From contig CAMEGQ010000001.1 in NCBI GenBank assembly GCA_945916235.1, forward strand, positions 23,496 to 87,495: 64,000 nucleotides of DNA, in the 5' to 3' direction. The first letter of the stretch is position 1, and every line of letters begins with the position of its first letter. This DNA is from an uncultured Porphyromonadaceae bacterium. Lineage in GTDB: Bacteria > Bacteroidota > Bacteroidia > Bacteroidales > Muribaculaceae. The notes under the pieces are model-generated. The model was not told the DNA's origin and did not search any database. It saw nothing but the letters and a program-made list of their open reading frames with translations. The translations under genes and the position numbers were made by a program. Positions 39,836 through 47,190 of the stretch are shown one piece after another.

Positions 39836-40297
39836 ATGAACAACGAACGATTTATCAAGGCGTTAATGTATTACGCCTTACTCTTTTTTCTATACCTTAC
39901 GATAGCCATGGTGTTATGCTTTACACTGACGGGTTGTACGTCGGTGTGTTATGTACCTGTGGAGAGCGTGACCCACGACAGCATCTATATCTCCCGTGTG
40001 GAGCGTGACAGCATCCATGTGCATGACAGCATCTACATGGAGGTGGTGAGCAAGGCCGATACCGTCTATCAGACCAAGTATGTACAGAAGGTGGTCTATC
40101 GGGATGCCCTTCGCACCGATACCATGATAGTGGAGCGGGTTGACACCATCCGCCTGCCGTACCCCGTAGAGAGACAGCTATCCAAATGGGAGAAAATAAA
40201 ATTGGATTTCGGTGGCATGCTTATGGGCGGAATAGCTATCTTTGCATTGTCTGCAGCGGCGATGTGGCTGCTCAGGCGCAAACGGAATAACATCTAA
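39836..40297 (+). CDS. Probable unimolecular spanin
   Basis: The 153-aa protein has an N-terminal hydrophobic segment (ALLFFLYLTIAMVLCFTLTGC) ending in a lipobox-like LTGC, so the Cys would be lipidated in the outer membrane. The middle is a periplasmic stretch with repeated 'DSIYI/HDSIYM' units. The C-terminus is a transmembrane helix (GGMLMGGIAIFALSAAAMWLL) with a basic tail (RRKRNNI) in the inner membrane. A lipoprotein signal plus a C-terminal transmembrane segment is the unimolecular spanin layout (as T1 gp11), which fuses inner and outer membranes. Position after holin and endolysin agrees. Confidence 0.7.
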   Translation: MNNERFIKALMYYALLFFLYLTIAMVLCFTLTGCTSVCYVPVESVTHDSIYISRVERDSIHVHDSIYMEVVSKADTVYQTKYVQKVVYRDALRTDTMIVERVDTIRLPYPVERQLSKWEKIKLDFGGMLMGGIAIFALSAAAMWLLRRKRNNI

Positions 40298-40322
40298 TCA
40301 CTCAGAAAGGAGGTGTGTAACA

Positions 40323-40382
40323 ATGGCAAGCAAATGTGGTGGCGGCACCAAGAAGAAAGGCGGCAAGGGCGGCAAGAAGTAA
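40323..40382 (+). CDS. 19-aa basic glycine/lysine peptide
   Basis: A 20-codon frame (MASKCGGGTKKKGGKGGKK) follows AAAGGAGGTGTGTAACA, a strong Shine-Dalgarno site, 25 nt after the spanin stop. One cysteine and eight lysines. The strong initiation signal, rare in this window, argues that it is translated. It could be an antimicrobial or nucleic-acid-binding peptide. Too short for the track. Confidence 0.55.
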   Translation: MASKCGGGTKKKGGKGGKK

Positions 40383-40416
40383 CCCCTCGCTGAGAAGTTG
40401 AAAAGCATTATCCCTT

Positions 40417-40439
40417 CGGGCTTAGGGGAAAAAAGCCCG
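40417..40439 (+). terminator. Hairpin after the lysis cassette
   Basis: CGGGCTT pairs with AAGCCCG around AGGGGAAAA; ACCCCTTGTTTTTATTG follows. Probably the terminator of the lysis transcript. Confidence 0.6.
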
Positions 40440-40482
40440 ACCCCTTGTTTTTATTGTAGAAGTTTGGCTAACAAGGATAAAT

Positions 40483-40545
40483 AACATCGTCAGTATATGC
40501 TATCCGTCGGGCTTGACGGGTAAACATAGCTGGCGATGTTTTTGT
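40483..40545 (+). terminator. Structured RNA / terminator with stacked stems
   Basis: Outer stem AACATCGTCAG / CTGGCGATGTT (11 bp, one G-T pair), middle CTAT/ATAG, inner CCGTC-GGGCTT-GACGG, then TTTTTG. It looks like a terminator with an elaborate apical fold and could be an attenuator or small-RNA 3' end before the DnaA-like gene. Confidence 0.6.
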
Positions 40546-40566
40546 TCACCATATATCGACATAAAA

Positions 40567-40866
40567 ATGAGCAAGGAGGAATTATTTAACATTGTGATAG
40601 ACATAGTGGCAGATACAACGGGTGTATCGAGAGAGTGCATACTGACAAGCAAGTGCGAGGAGAGTACGGACGCTCGCTCCATTGCCGTGAAGGTGCTCAG
40701 TCGCTACCTGACCGATGTGCAGATAGGTGGGCTATTTGGCATTACGTCGCGTGGAGTGAACTATATCCGTGGCACCTTTTTATTGCGGTCAAAGAAATGG
40801 TTCGTAAGAAGTAATTACGAAGCAGTGTTGAAGCGAATAGGAAGTAATGCGTTGACGGCTGTCTGA
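40567..40866 (+). CDS. DnaA domain IV-like helix-turn-helix protein
   Basis: The track ORF starts at 40513 inside the structured element; the ATG at 40567 (MSKEELFNI) is used, giving 99 aa. Residues ~8-65 follow the pattern of DnaA domain IV: a first helix (IVIDIVADTTGVSRECIL), basic/acidic SK.EESTDARSIAVKVLSRYLTD (the 'ar.iamyl...t' helix), then the HTH 'QIGGLFGITSRGVNYI' instead of 'IG..FggRdHtTV'. It has no AAA+ domain. It could bind DnaA-box-like DNA, for replication control or transcription. Confidence 0.65.
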   Translation: MSKEELFNIVIDIVADTTGVSRECILTSKCEESTDARSIAVKVLSRYLTDVQIGGLFGITSRGVNYIRGTFLLRSKKWFVRSNYEAVLKRIGSNALTAV

Positions 40867-40874
40867 GGATGAGG

Positions 40875-40883
40875 TATCTTTGC
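40875..40883 (+). promoter_or_regulatory. -7 element of the promoter for the 40.9-kb gene
   Basis: TATCTTTGC; TTGA at 40852-40855 is a -33 candidate at 19-nt spacing. ATG at 40928. Confidence 0.65.
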
Positions 40884-40927
40884 ATCGTCAATCAATAGTG
40901 GTTGGCATAACTTAAACCTTAACGATT

Positions 40928-41449
40928 ATGCAGATAAAAGGAATGAATGGCGAAAGCTACCATGTGACGGGACAGGGACAGGGTAATTACAACACGGTCG
41001 GCGCGAGCGCAGGCATTGCCTCCTTCCTTGGCCTTAATGCAGGCAACCTCTTCGGAGGCTGTGGTAACGGATGGAATCGCAACGGCTGCAACGGCCCTGT
41101 GGAGGTGATTACCTCTGAGGATAAGCCTATCAGTCGCTACGAGGCCAAGATGATGCAGGACCTCAGTACGAAGGATGCTGAAATCTCGCTCCTGAAGGCC
41201 GACAAGTACACCGACCAGAAGATTGTGGAGACCACGGCTTACCTCATGGGTAAGATTAACGAGGTTTCCGCCGAGGTGCGTGCCAACAAGGACGCTCAGT
41301 GTGCCATCAACATGGAGCAGGCGGTTTACAACGGTACGAACACTGCCACCATCGGTTGCATCAAGCAGCAGATTGCACAGCTCCAGTCGCTCTCTACGCT
41401 GGTGGTTCCATCCGCCAAGGTGTGTGACACGGGTTGCTGCTGCGGCTAA
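40928..41449 (+). CDS. Unknown Gly/Cys-rich protein, 173 aa
   Basis: The first ~60 residues are rich in Gly and Asn (GQGQGNYNTVGASAGIASFL, FGGCGNGWNRNGCNG). A helical coiled-coil follows (DLSTKDAEISLLKADKY). The C-terminus is DTGCCCG. Proteins of this layout occur in Bacteroidales phages without assigned function, to my knowledge. It has its own promoter and may be a late structural protein. Confidence 0.5.
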   Translation: MQIKGMNGESYHVTGQGQGNYNTVGASAGIASFLGLNAGNLFGGCGNGWNRNGCNGPVEVITSEDKPISRYEAKMMQDLSTKDAEISLLKADKYTDQKIVETTAYLMGKINEVSAEVRANKDAQCAINMEQAVYNGTNTATIGCIKQQIAQLQSLSTLVVPSAKVCDTGCCCG

Positions 41450-41536
41450 AATTACTCGATTATTGGAATGATACTCAGATAGTTATGGGTATCATTCCAA
41501 ATAAGCATGTTCAAACAGGCTTATTTTACAACAAAT

Positions 41537-41983
41537 ATGATTAACAACGCATACAAACTATCAGCCGTGCTGACGCAGTGGATTAATCCTGTGGTGCAGC
41601 AGTTTGCCGCAGGGCGTATGGCCTCACTGCCCTTTGTGCAGTTGATTGAGAATAAGGTGAAGTCGAGCGGATGGGTCAGTCCTGCCTGGAGCCTTGCATC
41701 GGAGATTTCTCCCCTGCTCAATAACGTCAGCGGCGCATTGGTGCAACCCCTGCTCCAACGCTATATCTCTTCCGTGCCTGACGAGCAACTGCCCAAGATG
41801 GCGCATCGCATTGTGGACGAAGCCATCAAGCAGGGCTCACTCTCGCTCATGGAAGGTAGGGTGGTGTTCGAGAAAGAGGACTTGGAGGAGCTGAAACAGC
41901 TACTCAACTACAATCTCCCCCTCAGCCAGGAGGAGGAATACGAAGTGATTACAGAACCCCGTGCGGAGGATTCCGCTCAATAA
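41537..41983 (+). CDS. Unknown protein, 148-158 aa
   Basis: The track start is 41507; the Met at 41537 (MINNAYKLSAVL) is equally possible. The product is helical with LPFVQLIENKVKSSG and a C-terminal acidic tail. It lies between two genes of unknown function in the same direction. No motif recognised. Confidence 0.45.
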   Translation: MINNAYKLSAVLTQWINPVVQQFAAGRMASLPFVQLIENKVKSSGWVSPAWSLASEISPLLNNVSGALVQPLLQRYISSVPDEQLPKMAHRIVDEAIKQGSLSLMEGRVVFEKEDLEELKQLLNYNLPLSQEEEYEVITEPRAEDSAQ

Positions 41984-42000
41984 CTTAAACCTTAACTATC

Positions 42001-42408
42001 ATGATTCAATTAACTCCTATTGCAATCGCTGCCACGAGCCAGCAGTACCTGGCCAATGTGGTGGAAAATCTCTGCCAAGCCTATTGCTTGACGGACAGTG
42101 TACAACCTTCAGGCAACGTGACCTTCTCCGTAGCCTCACAGCAGACTGTCGGCACGCAGACCGTAGTAACCATCAATGCCGCCGTAACCGTGACCTACCA
42201 GCCCAAGGGTCATTGCAAGAGCGTGGTGCGTCAGTTTAACGAGCAGTTCCAGGTGGCCTTTATCGGTGCGGCTGGCGCCGTGCCAACCATTGCGCTAACC
42301 CCGCTGACTACCGTAGTGACCGCAGACCACATCAAGTGCTGCAACAAGGCATACGGTGTGAGCCTGGCAACGCCTCTGACCATTGCCGCCACGTTTCCCG
42401 CAGCGTAG
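42001..42408 (+). CDS. Beta-rich unknown protein, 135 aa
   Basis: The product is made of strands rich in Val, Thr and Ala (GNVTFSVASQQTVGTQTVVT; VTADHIKCCNKAYGVSLATP) and contains a CC pair. It looks like a small structural protein; no family recognised. It starts 17 nt after the preceding gene with the leader CTTAAACCTTAACTATC, similar to that before 40928. Confidence 0.5.
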   Translation: MIQLTPIAIAATSQQYLANVVENLCQAYCLTDSVQPSGNVTFSVASQQTVGTQTVVTINAAVTVTYQPKGHCKSVVRQFNEQFQVAFIGAAGAVPTIALTPLTTVVTADHIKCCNKAYGVSLATPLTIAATFPAA

Positions 42409-42591
42409 CTTGGCAAAGGCTACATTTTCAAGACGAGCAAGAACAAAACGTTCCACTTGATTGTTCAACTTATGTTTTAGATACGAGATACAAGTGATGA
42501 GTGATAAGTGATGAGAGACGAGTGGTGTGGGTGGACTATTTTCCGCCCACACACCGTAACCTAATTTAAATCTTAAAACGAACAATATAAA

Positions 42592-43140
42592 ATGAAGACC
42601 AAGGAAGAGATGATAGACCGCTACCATCAGCTTTACGATAAGATGAAAGATAGCAAAGACCCCAAGACTATGAAAATATTCGGCGAGGCGGAGAAGAGTA
42701 TCTTCAAGCAGTTGGCAGCTACCCATCCGCAGCTGGCTGATAGTTGGCTCGCGCGACTCGAAGCAATCTGCTGGGACAACTACCTGAGCGAAGCCGAGGC
42801 CATGAACATATCCAAGTGGATGGAGAACCAGGATAAGACCAAGGGATTCCATTGGCCGAAGGAGCCGTTCATGAAAGCCGTAGAGGGTATAGGTGGATGC
42901 ACCGAGCGAAAGCCGGAGTACAACAGCTGTGCGCTGCTTGCTACGTCGAATATGATATACAGCGACCACGCCCGGAGTATCGCCGAGGACATGGGATATA
43001 AGTCGCCTACCGAAGTACCCAACGAAAAGATGCTCCGTTCCTGCTACAACAAGGCCGTGGAGAAGCTGTGTGATGCCGACAAAGGTTTCAATGTGAGGAA
43101 GTACTTCAAGCACTCCATGTACGGAGAAACACCCGGATAA
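42592..43140 (+). CDS. Unknown protein, 182 aa
   Basis: An N-terminal helix pair (KTKEEMIDRYHQLYDKMKDS), a central LADSWLARLEAICWDNYLSE and a C-terminal half with NSCALLATSNMIYSDHARSI. I know of no named domain. It precedes paralog 2 of the ~125-aa family by 26 nt and is probably cotranscribed with it. Confidence 0.5.
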   Translation: MKTKEEMIDRYHQLYDKMKDSKDPKTMKIFGEAEKSIFKQLAATHPQLADSWLARLEAICWDNYLSEAEAMNISKWMENQDKTKGFHWPKEPFMKAVEGIGGCTERKPEYNSCALLATSNMIYSDHARSIAEDMGYKSPTEVPNEKMLRSCYNKAVEKLCDADKGFNVRKYFKHSMYGETPG

Positions 43141-43166
43141 CCTAACATAAGTAAGGAGATAATAAC

Positions 43167-43574
43167 ATGAAAAACAACAGGGAACGATTGACCAAGAGTC
43201 AAGTGGAAGAAGTGCTGAGAAGCTACTTCGGTTGCTCGCTGCGCGAGATGTGCGTCACGGTATCTATCCTCTGCATCCACGCGCACGTAGTGTACAACGA
43301 CTTCAAGACGCAGCTCACCGCCCAACGCGAGCTGATGGATAGGCTGCCAGGAGTCTATCTCTATCTGGAGCGTGGCTACACCGATGGCGCCACTCTCGAT
43401 GCCCTCTATGGTGCCGACCTCGACGAGCAGGAAATCTACATCAAGGACCAAAGCGGCTCACTCATCCGCACCACCATCCACGAATACCTCTTCGAGTACC
43501 TCGATAACAAAGAGATGTGTCAAACGTCCCACCAAACTAATAGTTCGCAAATCTTAAATCAATTTGCTTGTTAG
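43167..43574 (+). CDS. Unknown ~125-aa family protein, paralog 2 of 3, altered C-terminus
   Basis: The first ~115 residues match paralogs 1 and 3: VLRSYFGCSL, SILCIHAHVVYNDFKT, ERGYTDGATLDALYGADLDE, IHEYLFEYLDNKE. After that the sequence departs (MCQTSHQTNSSQILNQFAC), exactly where a 22-bp repeat (43528-43549, second copy at 43595-43616) begins. The natural C-terminus, and the 35-aa peptide that follows the other paralogs, are missing, so the 3' end was probably replaced by a rearrangement. Good Shine-Dalgarno (TAAGGAGATAATAAC). Confidence 0.7.
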   Translation: MKNNRERLTKSQVEEVLRSYFGCSLREMCVTVSILCIHAHVVYNDFKTQLTAQRELMDRLPGVYLYLERGYTDGATLDALYGADLDEQEIYIKDQSGSLIRTTIHEYLFEYLDNKEMCQTSHQTNSSQILNQFAC

Positions 43575-43616
43575 GAAATGTGTGTCCTCACCGACCCACC
43601 AAACTAATAATTCGCA
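43528..43616 (+). repeat. 22-bp direct repeat pair at a junction
   Basis: CCCACCAAACTAATAgTTCGCA at 43528 and CCCACCAAACTAATAaTTCGCA at 43595, 67 bp apart. The first copy is where paralog 2 loses homology to its relatives. Likely a recombination scar or insertion footprint. Confidence 0.6.
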
Positions 43617-43661
43617 TGGCTGCCTCCGAGACAAAAACAAAAGAGGCGGTCATGCTTTTTT
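43614..43661 (+). terminator. Intrinsic terminator upstream of the origin
   Basis: GCATGGCTGCCTC pairs with GAGGCGGTCATGC (two G-T pairs), followed by TTTTTTC. It isolates the origin region from transcription. Confidence 0.85.
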
Positions 43662-43718
43662 CTTGCGCCGGCTTTCGTAGTCTTTCATCGGCTTTGTTTT
43701 CAAGGTTTTGCTCACCTT

Positions 43719-43744
43719 ATTAATGACGTGAGCACAGTGTAATG
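43719..43744. promoter_or_regulatory. Inverted repeat in the origin region
   Basis: TGCTCAC and GTGAGCA are separated by 12 bp (CTTATTAATGAC). It may be a regulator site of the replicon. I see nothing else in 43662-43908 except AT-rich DNA. Confidence 0.5.
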
Positions 43745-43908
43745 CTGTCATATTCAGAACCATATACCAACATAAAAAATATAATAAGCGAGAGCTCTCC
43801 CTATTTAAGTATTTATTTAGAAAGTATTAAAGATAAATATCAGACCGCAAGAACACGATGTATTTGTTTGACTATCATAGAGATACAATCGTTAATTTAT
43901 GGTTAATT

Positions 43909-43991
43909 ATCAGTTTCATGGGATGCAATTATCAGTTTCATGGGATGGAAGTATCAGTTTCATGGGACGTTTATATTAGTTTCGTGGGACG
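43909..43991 (+). other. Probable replication origin: four iterons at 22-bp spacing
   Basis: ATCAGTTTCATGGGATG and variants start at 43909, 43931, 43953 and 43975, exactly two helical turns apart. The third ends GGGACG and the fourth is ATTAGTTTCGTGGGACG. CTTGGGACG near 44025 is a partial copy. Iterons before a Rep_3-type gene are the standard layout of iteron plasmids. Confidence 0.85.
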
Positions 43992-44103
43992 CGGTTCGGT
44001 CGTTTCACGTTTTATCTATTAGGCGCTTGGGACGCCAATCGTTGCTAAATGCTAAATATGATTAATTATTAGTCCAAAAAGAGCGTACTAATAATAATAA
44101 CAT

Positions 44104-44111
44104 TACCTTTG
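44104..44111 (+). promoter_or_regulatory. -7 element of the rep promoter
   Basis: TACCTTTG lies 29 nt before the rep ATG. There is no clear -33. A partial iteron upstream may serve autoregulation. Confidence 0.5.
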
Positions 44112-44139
44112 TATCGCTAACTAATACATTCCTAATCAA

Positions 44140-45306
44140 ATGGCAGACAAAAGTATTGAAAAATTCAATCCTAAGACCATTGTAAAGGTCTCCTCGCAGC
44201 TATACGAAATGGATAAGCGCCGTATCGACCTCTCCATCTATGGTTACCGGTTACTCTATGCCATCTCTTCCGGCCTGAGCGAGCGTGATATGTTCTGTGA
44301 GTACCGCTTCAGTAAGAGTGCGCTGTTCAAGTACCTGAATATAGATAACACCAACCAGCGCCACGACATCCTCCAGCAGACCCTCACCGAGGTGCAGAGC
44401 AAGGGGATAAGCATTGTAACGACCAACCGGGGCAAGCGAACCTGGGAAAACATCTCGCTCATCACCTACAGCAAGCACTCCGAGGATGGAGACAACGTGA
44501 TTATCCACATCAACGACAAGGCAATGGATATTCTCTTCAACATCAAGCAGTATGTGCCCATCATGCCCAAGCACTACCTACCGCTTAACACCACCTATCA
44601 GAACTGGTTCTACCCATTCCTGAAGAAGTCGCTGAAGCTGGGCACATGGACTATGACCATCGACGACATCATCACAGGGCTTAACCTCGACGGGAGCGCC
44701 ACACCGAGCGGCATGAAGAAAGCGGAAAATACCTGCTCCAGCTACGACCGCAAGAAGTGCGCCTCTTATATAGGTAATGTGCTACGCTTCGTGGTGGGCA
44801 TCGAGCCGAGCCAAGCCTATAAAGAGGAGATTCGTGCGGCCAAGGCCGAGAAGCGCAAGCCTCGACCCGTCCCATGGGACTATTACAAGAACCCCCGGAG
44901 CGGCAATCCTACCGGCACGCTCTACACCATCAGCCACTACACCGACATCGAAGTGAAAGCCTATGCCGAGAAGGAGGGGAGGAGCTATGCGCGTGTGGTA
45001 TTCCTGGTCAGGCAGAAGGTGAGCGAGATGGATAAGCGTCAGCTTGCGGAGCTCGACAAGAACATCAAGAAGCAGGCTGAAGAGGATATGGGTGCGCGTC
45101 AGGATTTGGCCAACCGTGCAGGTTCTGAATCCATATCCTACGCGCAGATTGTAGAGCCCGCTTGCGAGGTTCCCGTCATGGAGGCCGCATTTCATGATGA
45201 ACAAGAGTTGCGAGACAGCGCCCGTGAGGTAGGCATGACCTTCGAGGAGTATGTCGAGATGGGCCGCTTCGCCAAGCATCCCAACGGCAAATGGTACCGC
45301 AGATAA
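44140..45306 (+). CDS. rep: Replication initiator (Rep_3/RepB-like)
   Basis: The 388-aa protein has the layout of Rep_3 initiators: two winged-helix domains. Recognisable parts are MDKRRIDLSIYGYRLLYAIS (domain 1 start), FSKSALFKYLNI, NYT-like QRHDILQQTLTEVQ, then LNTTYQNWFYPFLKKSLKLG leading to a second domain with TWTMTIDDIITGLNL. The C-terminal ~130 residues are charged. It binds iterons to open the origin. With parA this gives the phage a plasmid replicon, in place of the usual integrase. Confidence 0.8.
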   Translation: MADKSIEKFNPKTIVKVSSQLYEMDKRRIDLSIYGYRLLYAISSGLSERDMFCEYRFSKSALFKYLNIDNTNQRHDILQQTLTEVQSKGISIVTTNRGKRTWENISLITYSKHSEDGDNVIIHINDKAMDILFNIKQYVPIMPKHYLPLNTTYQNWFYPFLKKSLKLGTWTMTIDDIITGLNLDGSATPSGMKKAENTCSSYDRKKCASYIGNVLRFVVGIEPSQAYKEEIRAAKAEKRKPRPVPWDYYKNPRSGNPTGTLYTISHYTDIEVKAYAEKEGRSYARVVFLVRQKVSEMDKRQLAELDKNIKKQAEEDMGARQDLANRAGSESISYAQIVEPACEVPVMEAAFHDEQELRDSAREVGMTFEEYVEMGRFAKHPNGKWYRR

Positions 45307-45320
45307 TCCCATCAAACTAA

Positions 45321-45460
45321 TACTTATCACTGATTACAATAACCAATCATTGATTACAAAAACTAATCACTGATTACAAAAACTAATCACTGATTACAAA
45401 AACTAATCATTGATTACAAAAACTAATCATTGATTACAAAAACTAATCACTCATAACTAA
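45321..45460. repeat. Seven tandem 20-bp repeats
   Basis: AACTAATCACTGATTACAAA repeats with an exact 20-bp period from 45361 to 45440, with diverged units on each side. Each unit holds the palindrome AATCAcTGATT. It lies just after rep and before the fimbrillin-like gene. It could be a second Rep or partition site, or a leader array. Confidence 0.8.
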
Positions 45461-45489
45461 TTACTAATCACTAAAAACAATCTCTCATT

Positions 45490-46386
45490 ATGAAAAAGTT
45501 TTTCTCCCTTTTCATGGCGCTGTGCGTCATGGCCTCTCTGTTTCTGTTATCCGCTTGTGTCAATTCGGTAGAGGATGGCGGCAAGGAGGATCAGACACTC
45601 TGTAAGCTCTCTGTCTCCGTGGGTCAGCTGGTATCAACCCATCCTATCACAGGCGAATCAAATATCGCTACCCGTGCGGCGATGACTCTATCCGACCATG
45701 CAAAGGCGCTCACCCTCTTTGCCGTGGCGGAGGATGGATCGGTCGCTGCGAGCGTAACGCAAGCATCCACGGAACCGGGTTACGGCAGTATCACCATGGA
45801 ACTTCCTCACGGCAGCTATACGCTGGTCGGTGTGGCTCACAATGGCGCTCAAGCCTCCTATGCCGATGGCATCATCGCCTTCGAAGACGGCAAGGTGACA
45901 GACACCTTCATCGGTACGAAGGCAGTGGCGCTCTCGTATAATGCTTCGCCTATAAGCACCACCATCACACTGCAACGGCGGGTGGCGAAGCTAACCATCG
46001 ACATGAAGGACGCCCTTCCGCCTTCCGTCAACGAGGCCAAGGTGTCAATAAGCACCTACTCCCCAAAGTTCGACCTCTCCGCCAACGCAGGCACGGCAGC
46101 CGAACCGCTGGAGCGCAGCTTCAACCTGACCAGTTACAGAGGCCAAACCGACATCAGCATCTCCATCTACACCTTCCTGCCCACGGCTACCACAACAACC
46201 TCGCTCACCTACACCGTGACCGATACATCAGATGCTACCCTATACACCCACACCTTCCCATCGCTCAACCTCGCCGAGTGCACCCAAACCAAGGTGTTCG
46301 GCCATTTCTTCACCTCCAGTGATGTCTGGACTATCGAGTTAATGGGGGATTGGAAGACGTCGATTGACTATAACATTAACAATTAA
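45490..46386 (+). CDS. Fimbrillin-like lipoprotein (FimB/Mfa2-like)
   Basis: A 298-aa protein with a lipoprotein signal peptide: KKFFSLFMALCVMASLFLLSAC, with Cys in the lipobox LSAC. The mature part has two beta-sandwich domains typical of Mfa2/FimB-type fimbrial anchors and fimbrillins: HAKALTLFAVAEDGS, GSYTLVGVAHNGAQA, ISTTITLQRRVAKLTIDMKD (the 'l.R.vAkl.i.' strand is very characteristic). In Bacteroidales these are outer-membrane fimbrial proteins. As a phage-borne gene it is a likely lysogenic conversion gene that changes the host surface. Confidence 0.7.
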   Translation: MKKFFSLFMALCVMASLFLLSACVNSVEDGGKEDQTLCKLSVSVGQLVSTHPITGESNIATRAAMTLSDHAKALTLFAVAEDGSVAASVTQASTEPGYGSITMELPHGSYTLVGVAHNGAQASYADGIIAFEDGKVTDTFIGTKAVALSYNASPISTTITLQRRVAKLTIDMKDALPPSVNEAKVSISTYSPKFDLSANAGTAAEPLERSFNLTSYRGQTDISISIYTFLPTATTTTSLTYTVTDTSDATLYTHTFPSLNLAECTQTKVFGHFFTSSDVWTIELMGDWKTSIDYNINN

Positions 46387-46398
46387 TACGATTATACT

Positions 46399-47064
46399 AT
46401 GGCACTAATCAAATGCCCCGAATGTGGGAAAGATGTGAGTGACAAGGCGGAACGCTGTCCTCATTGCGGAGTGAACATTGCAGGTATGGACGATATTGTT
46501 CTTTGCTGTCCCTACTGTCTGTCAAGTAGGTTAGACCCCGTAAACAAGAAATTCAGTGCAGCAAAGGCTGCGCTTGGCTACATCTGTGTAGGTAATATCG
46601 GTATGCTGGCCGGAGCTGCTGGCATTGACAAAGAGGAGTTTACCTGCCGTTCGTGCGGAAAAAAGTTTAAGGGAATGGAATCCCCAAATCTGAAAGAAGG
46701 CGAACGCGAAGAGGTGAAGCGTGAATACATCAGGCTGATTACAGAGGTCGGTGCGATAGAATCTGAAAAGTATATTGAAGGAAAAATGCCTGTTCCTTTA
46801 AACAGCGATTATGATACGTTTAGGTATCGATTCATCGAACATAACAATCTAAAAGCCAAGATAACCATGAACGATAAACGGAGAGAGGTAAATAGATACT
46901 CTTTTTACTTATCGGCCACCGTATCTGTTATTTTAATGTTTGTCATGCTTAGCTCTGATTTAGACTTCCCTCTGGCGTTTCTATTCACTTTGTTTTTAGC
47001 GTTCCTGCTGTTTATGGTATTCAAAGTGATAGGAGCAATGATTATAGGAGACAAAGAAGTATAA
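46399..47064 (+). CDS. Double zinc-ribbon membrane protein
   Basis: Residues 5-25 hold a CPECGKDVSDKAERCPHCG pair, and a second Cys set lies at ~35-100 (CCPYCLSSR ... FTCRSCGKKF). A helical middle follows. The C-terminal ~50 residues form two transmembrane helices (YLSATVSVILMFVMLSS; FLFTLFLAFLLFMVFKV). Such proteins occur in bacteria and phages without known function. It lies 12 nt after the fimbrillin-like gene, so it is probably cotranscribed; both look like accessory genes. Confidence 0.65.
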   Translation: MALIKCPECGKDVSDKAERCPHCGVNIAGMDDIVLCCPYCLSSRLDPVNKKFSAAKAALGYICVGNIGMLAGAAGIDKEEFTCRSCGKKFKGMESPNLKEGEREEVKREYIRLITEVGAIESEKYIEGKMPVPLNSDYDTFRYRFIEHNNLKAKITMNDKRREVNRYSFYLSATVSVILMFVMLSSDLDFPLAFLFTLFLAFLLFMVFKVIGAMIIGDKEV

Positions 47065-47190
47065 ATCTTCCAACCTATTATTTGCCCAAGCGCTGTGTCC
47101 TTTGCAAGAAGGATGCGGCGCTTTATCTTTGTCGGCAGAAAGCGATGGAACATACCCATTGCTCAAGCTATTAATTATTCATTAGAAACC

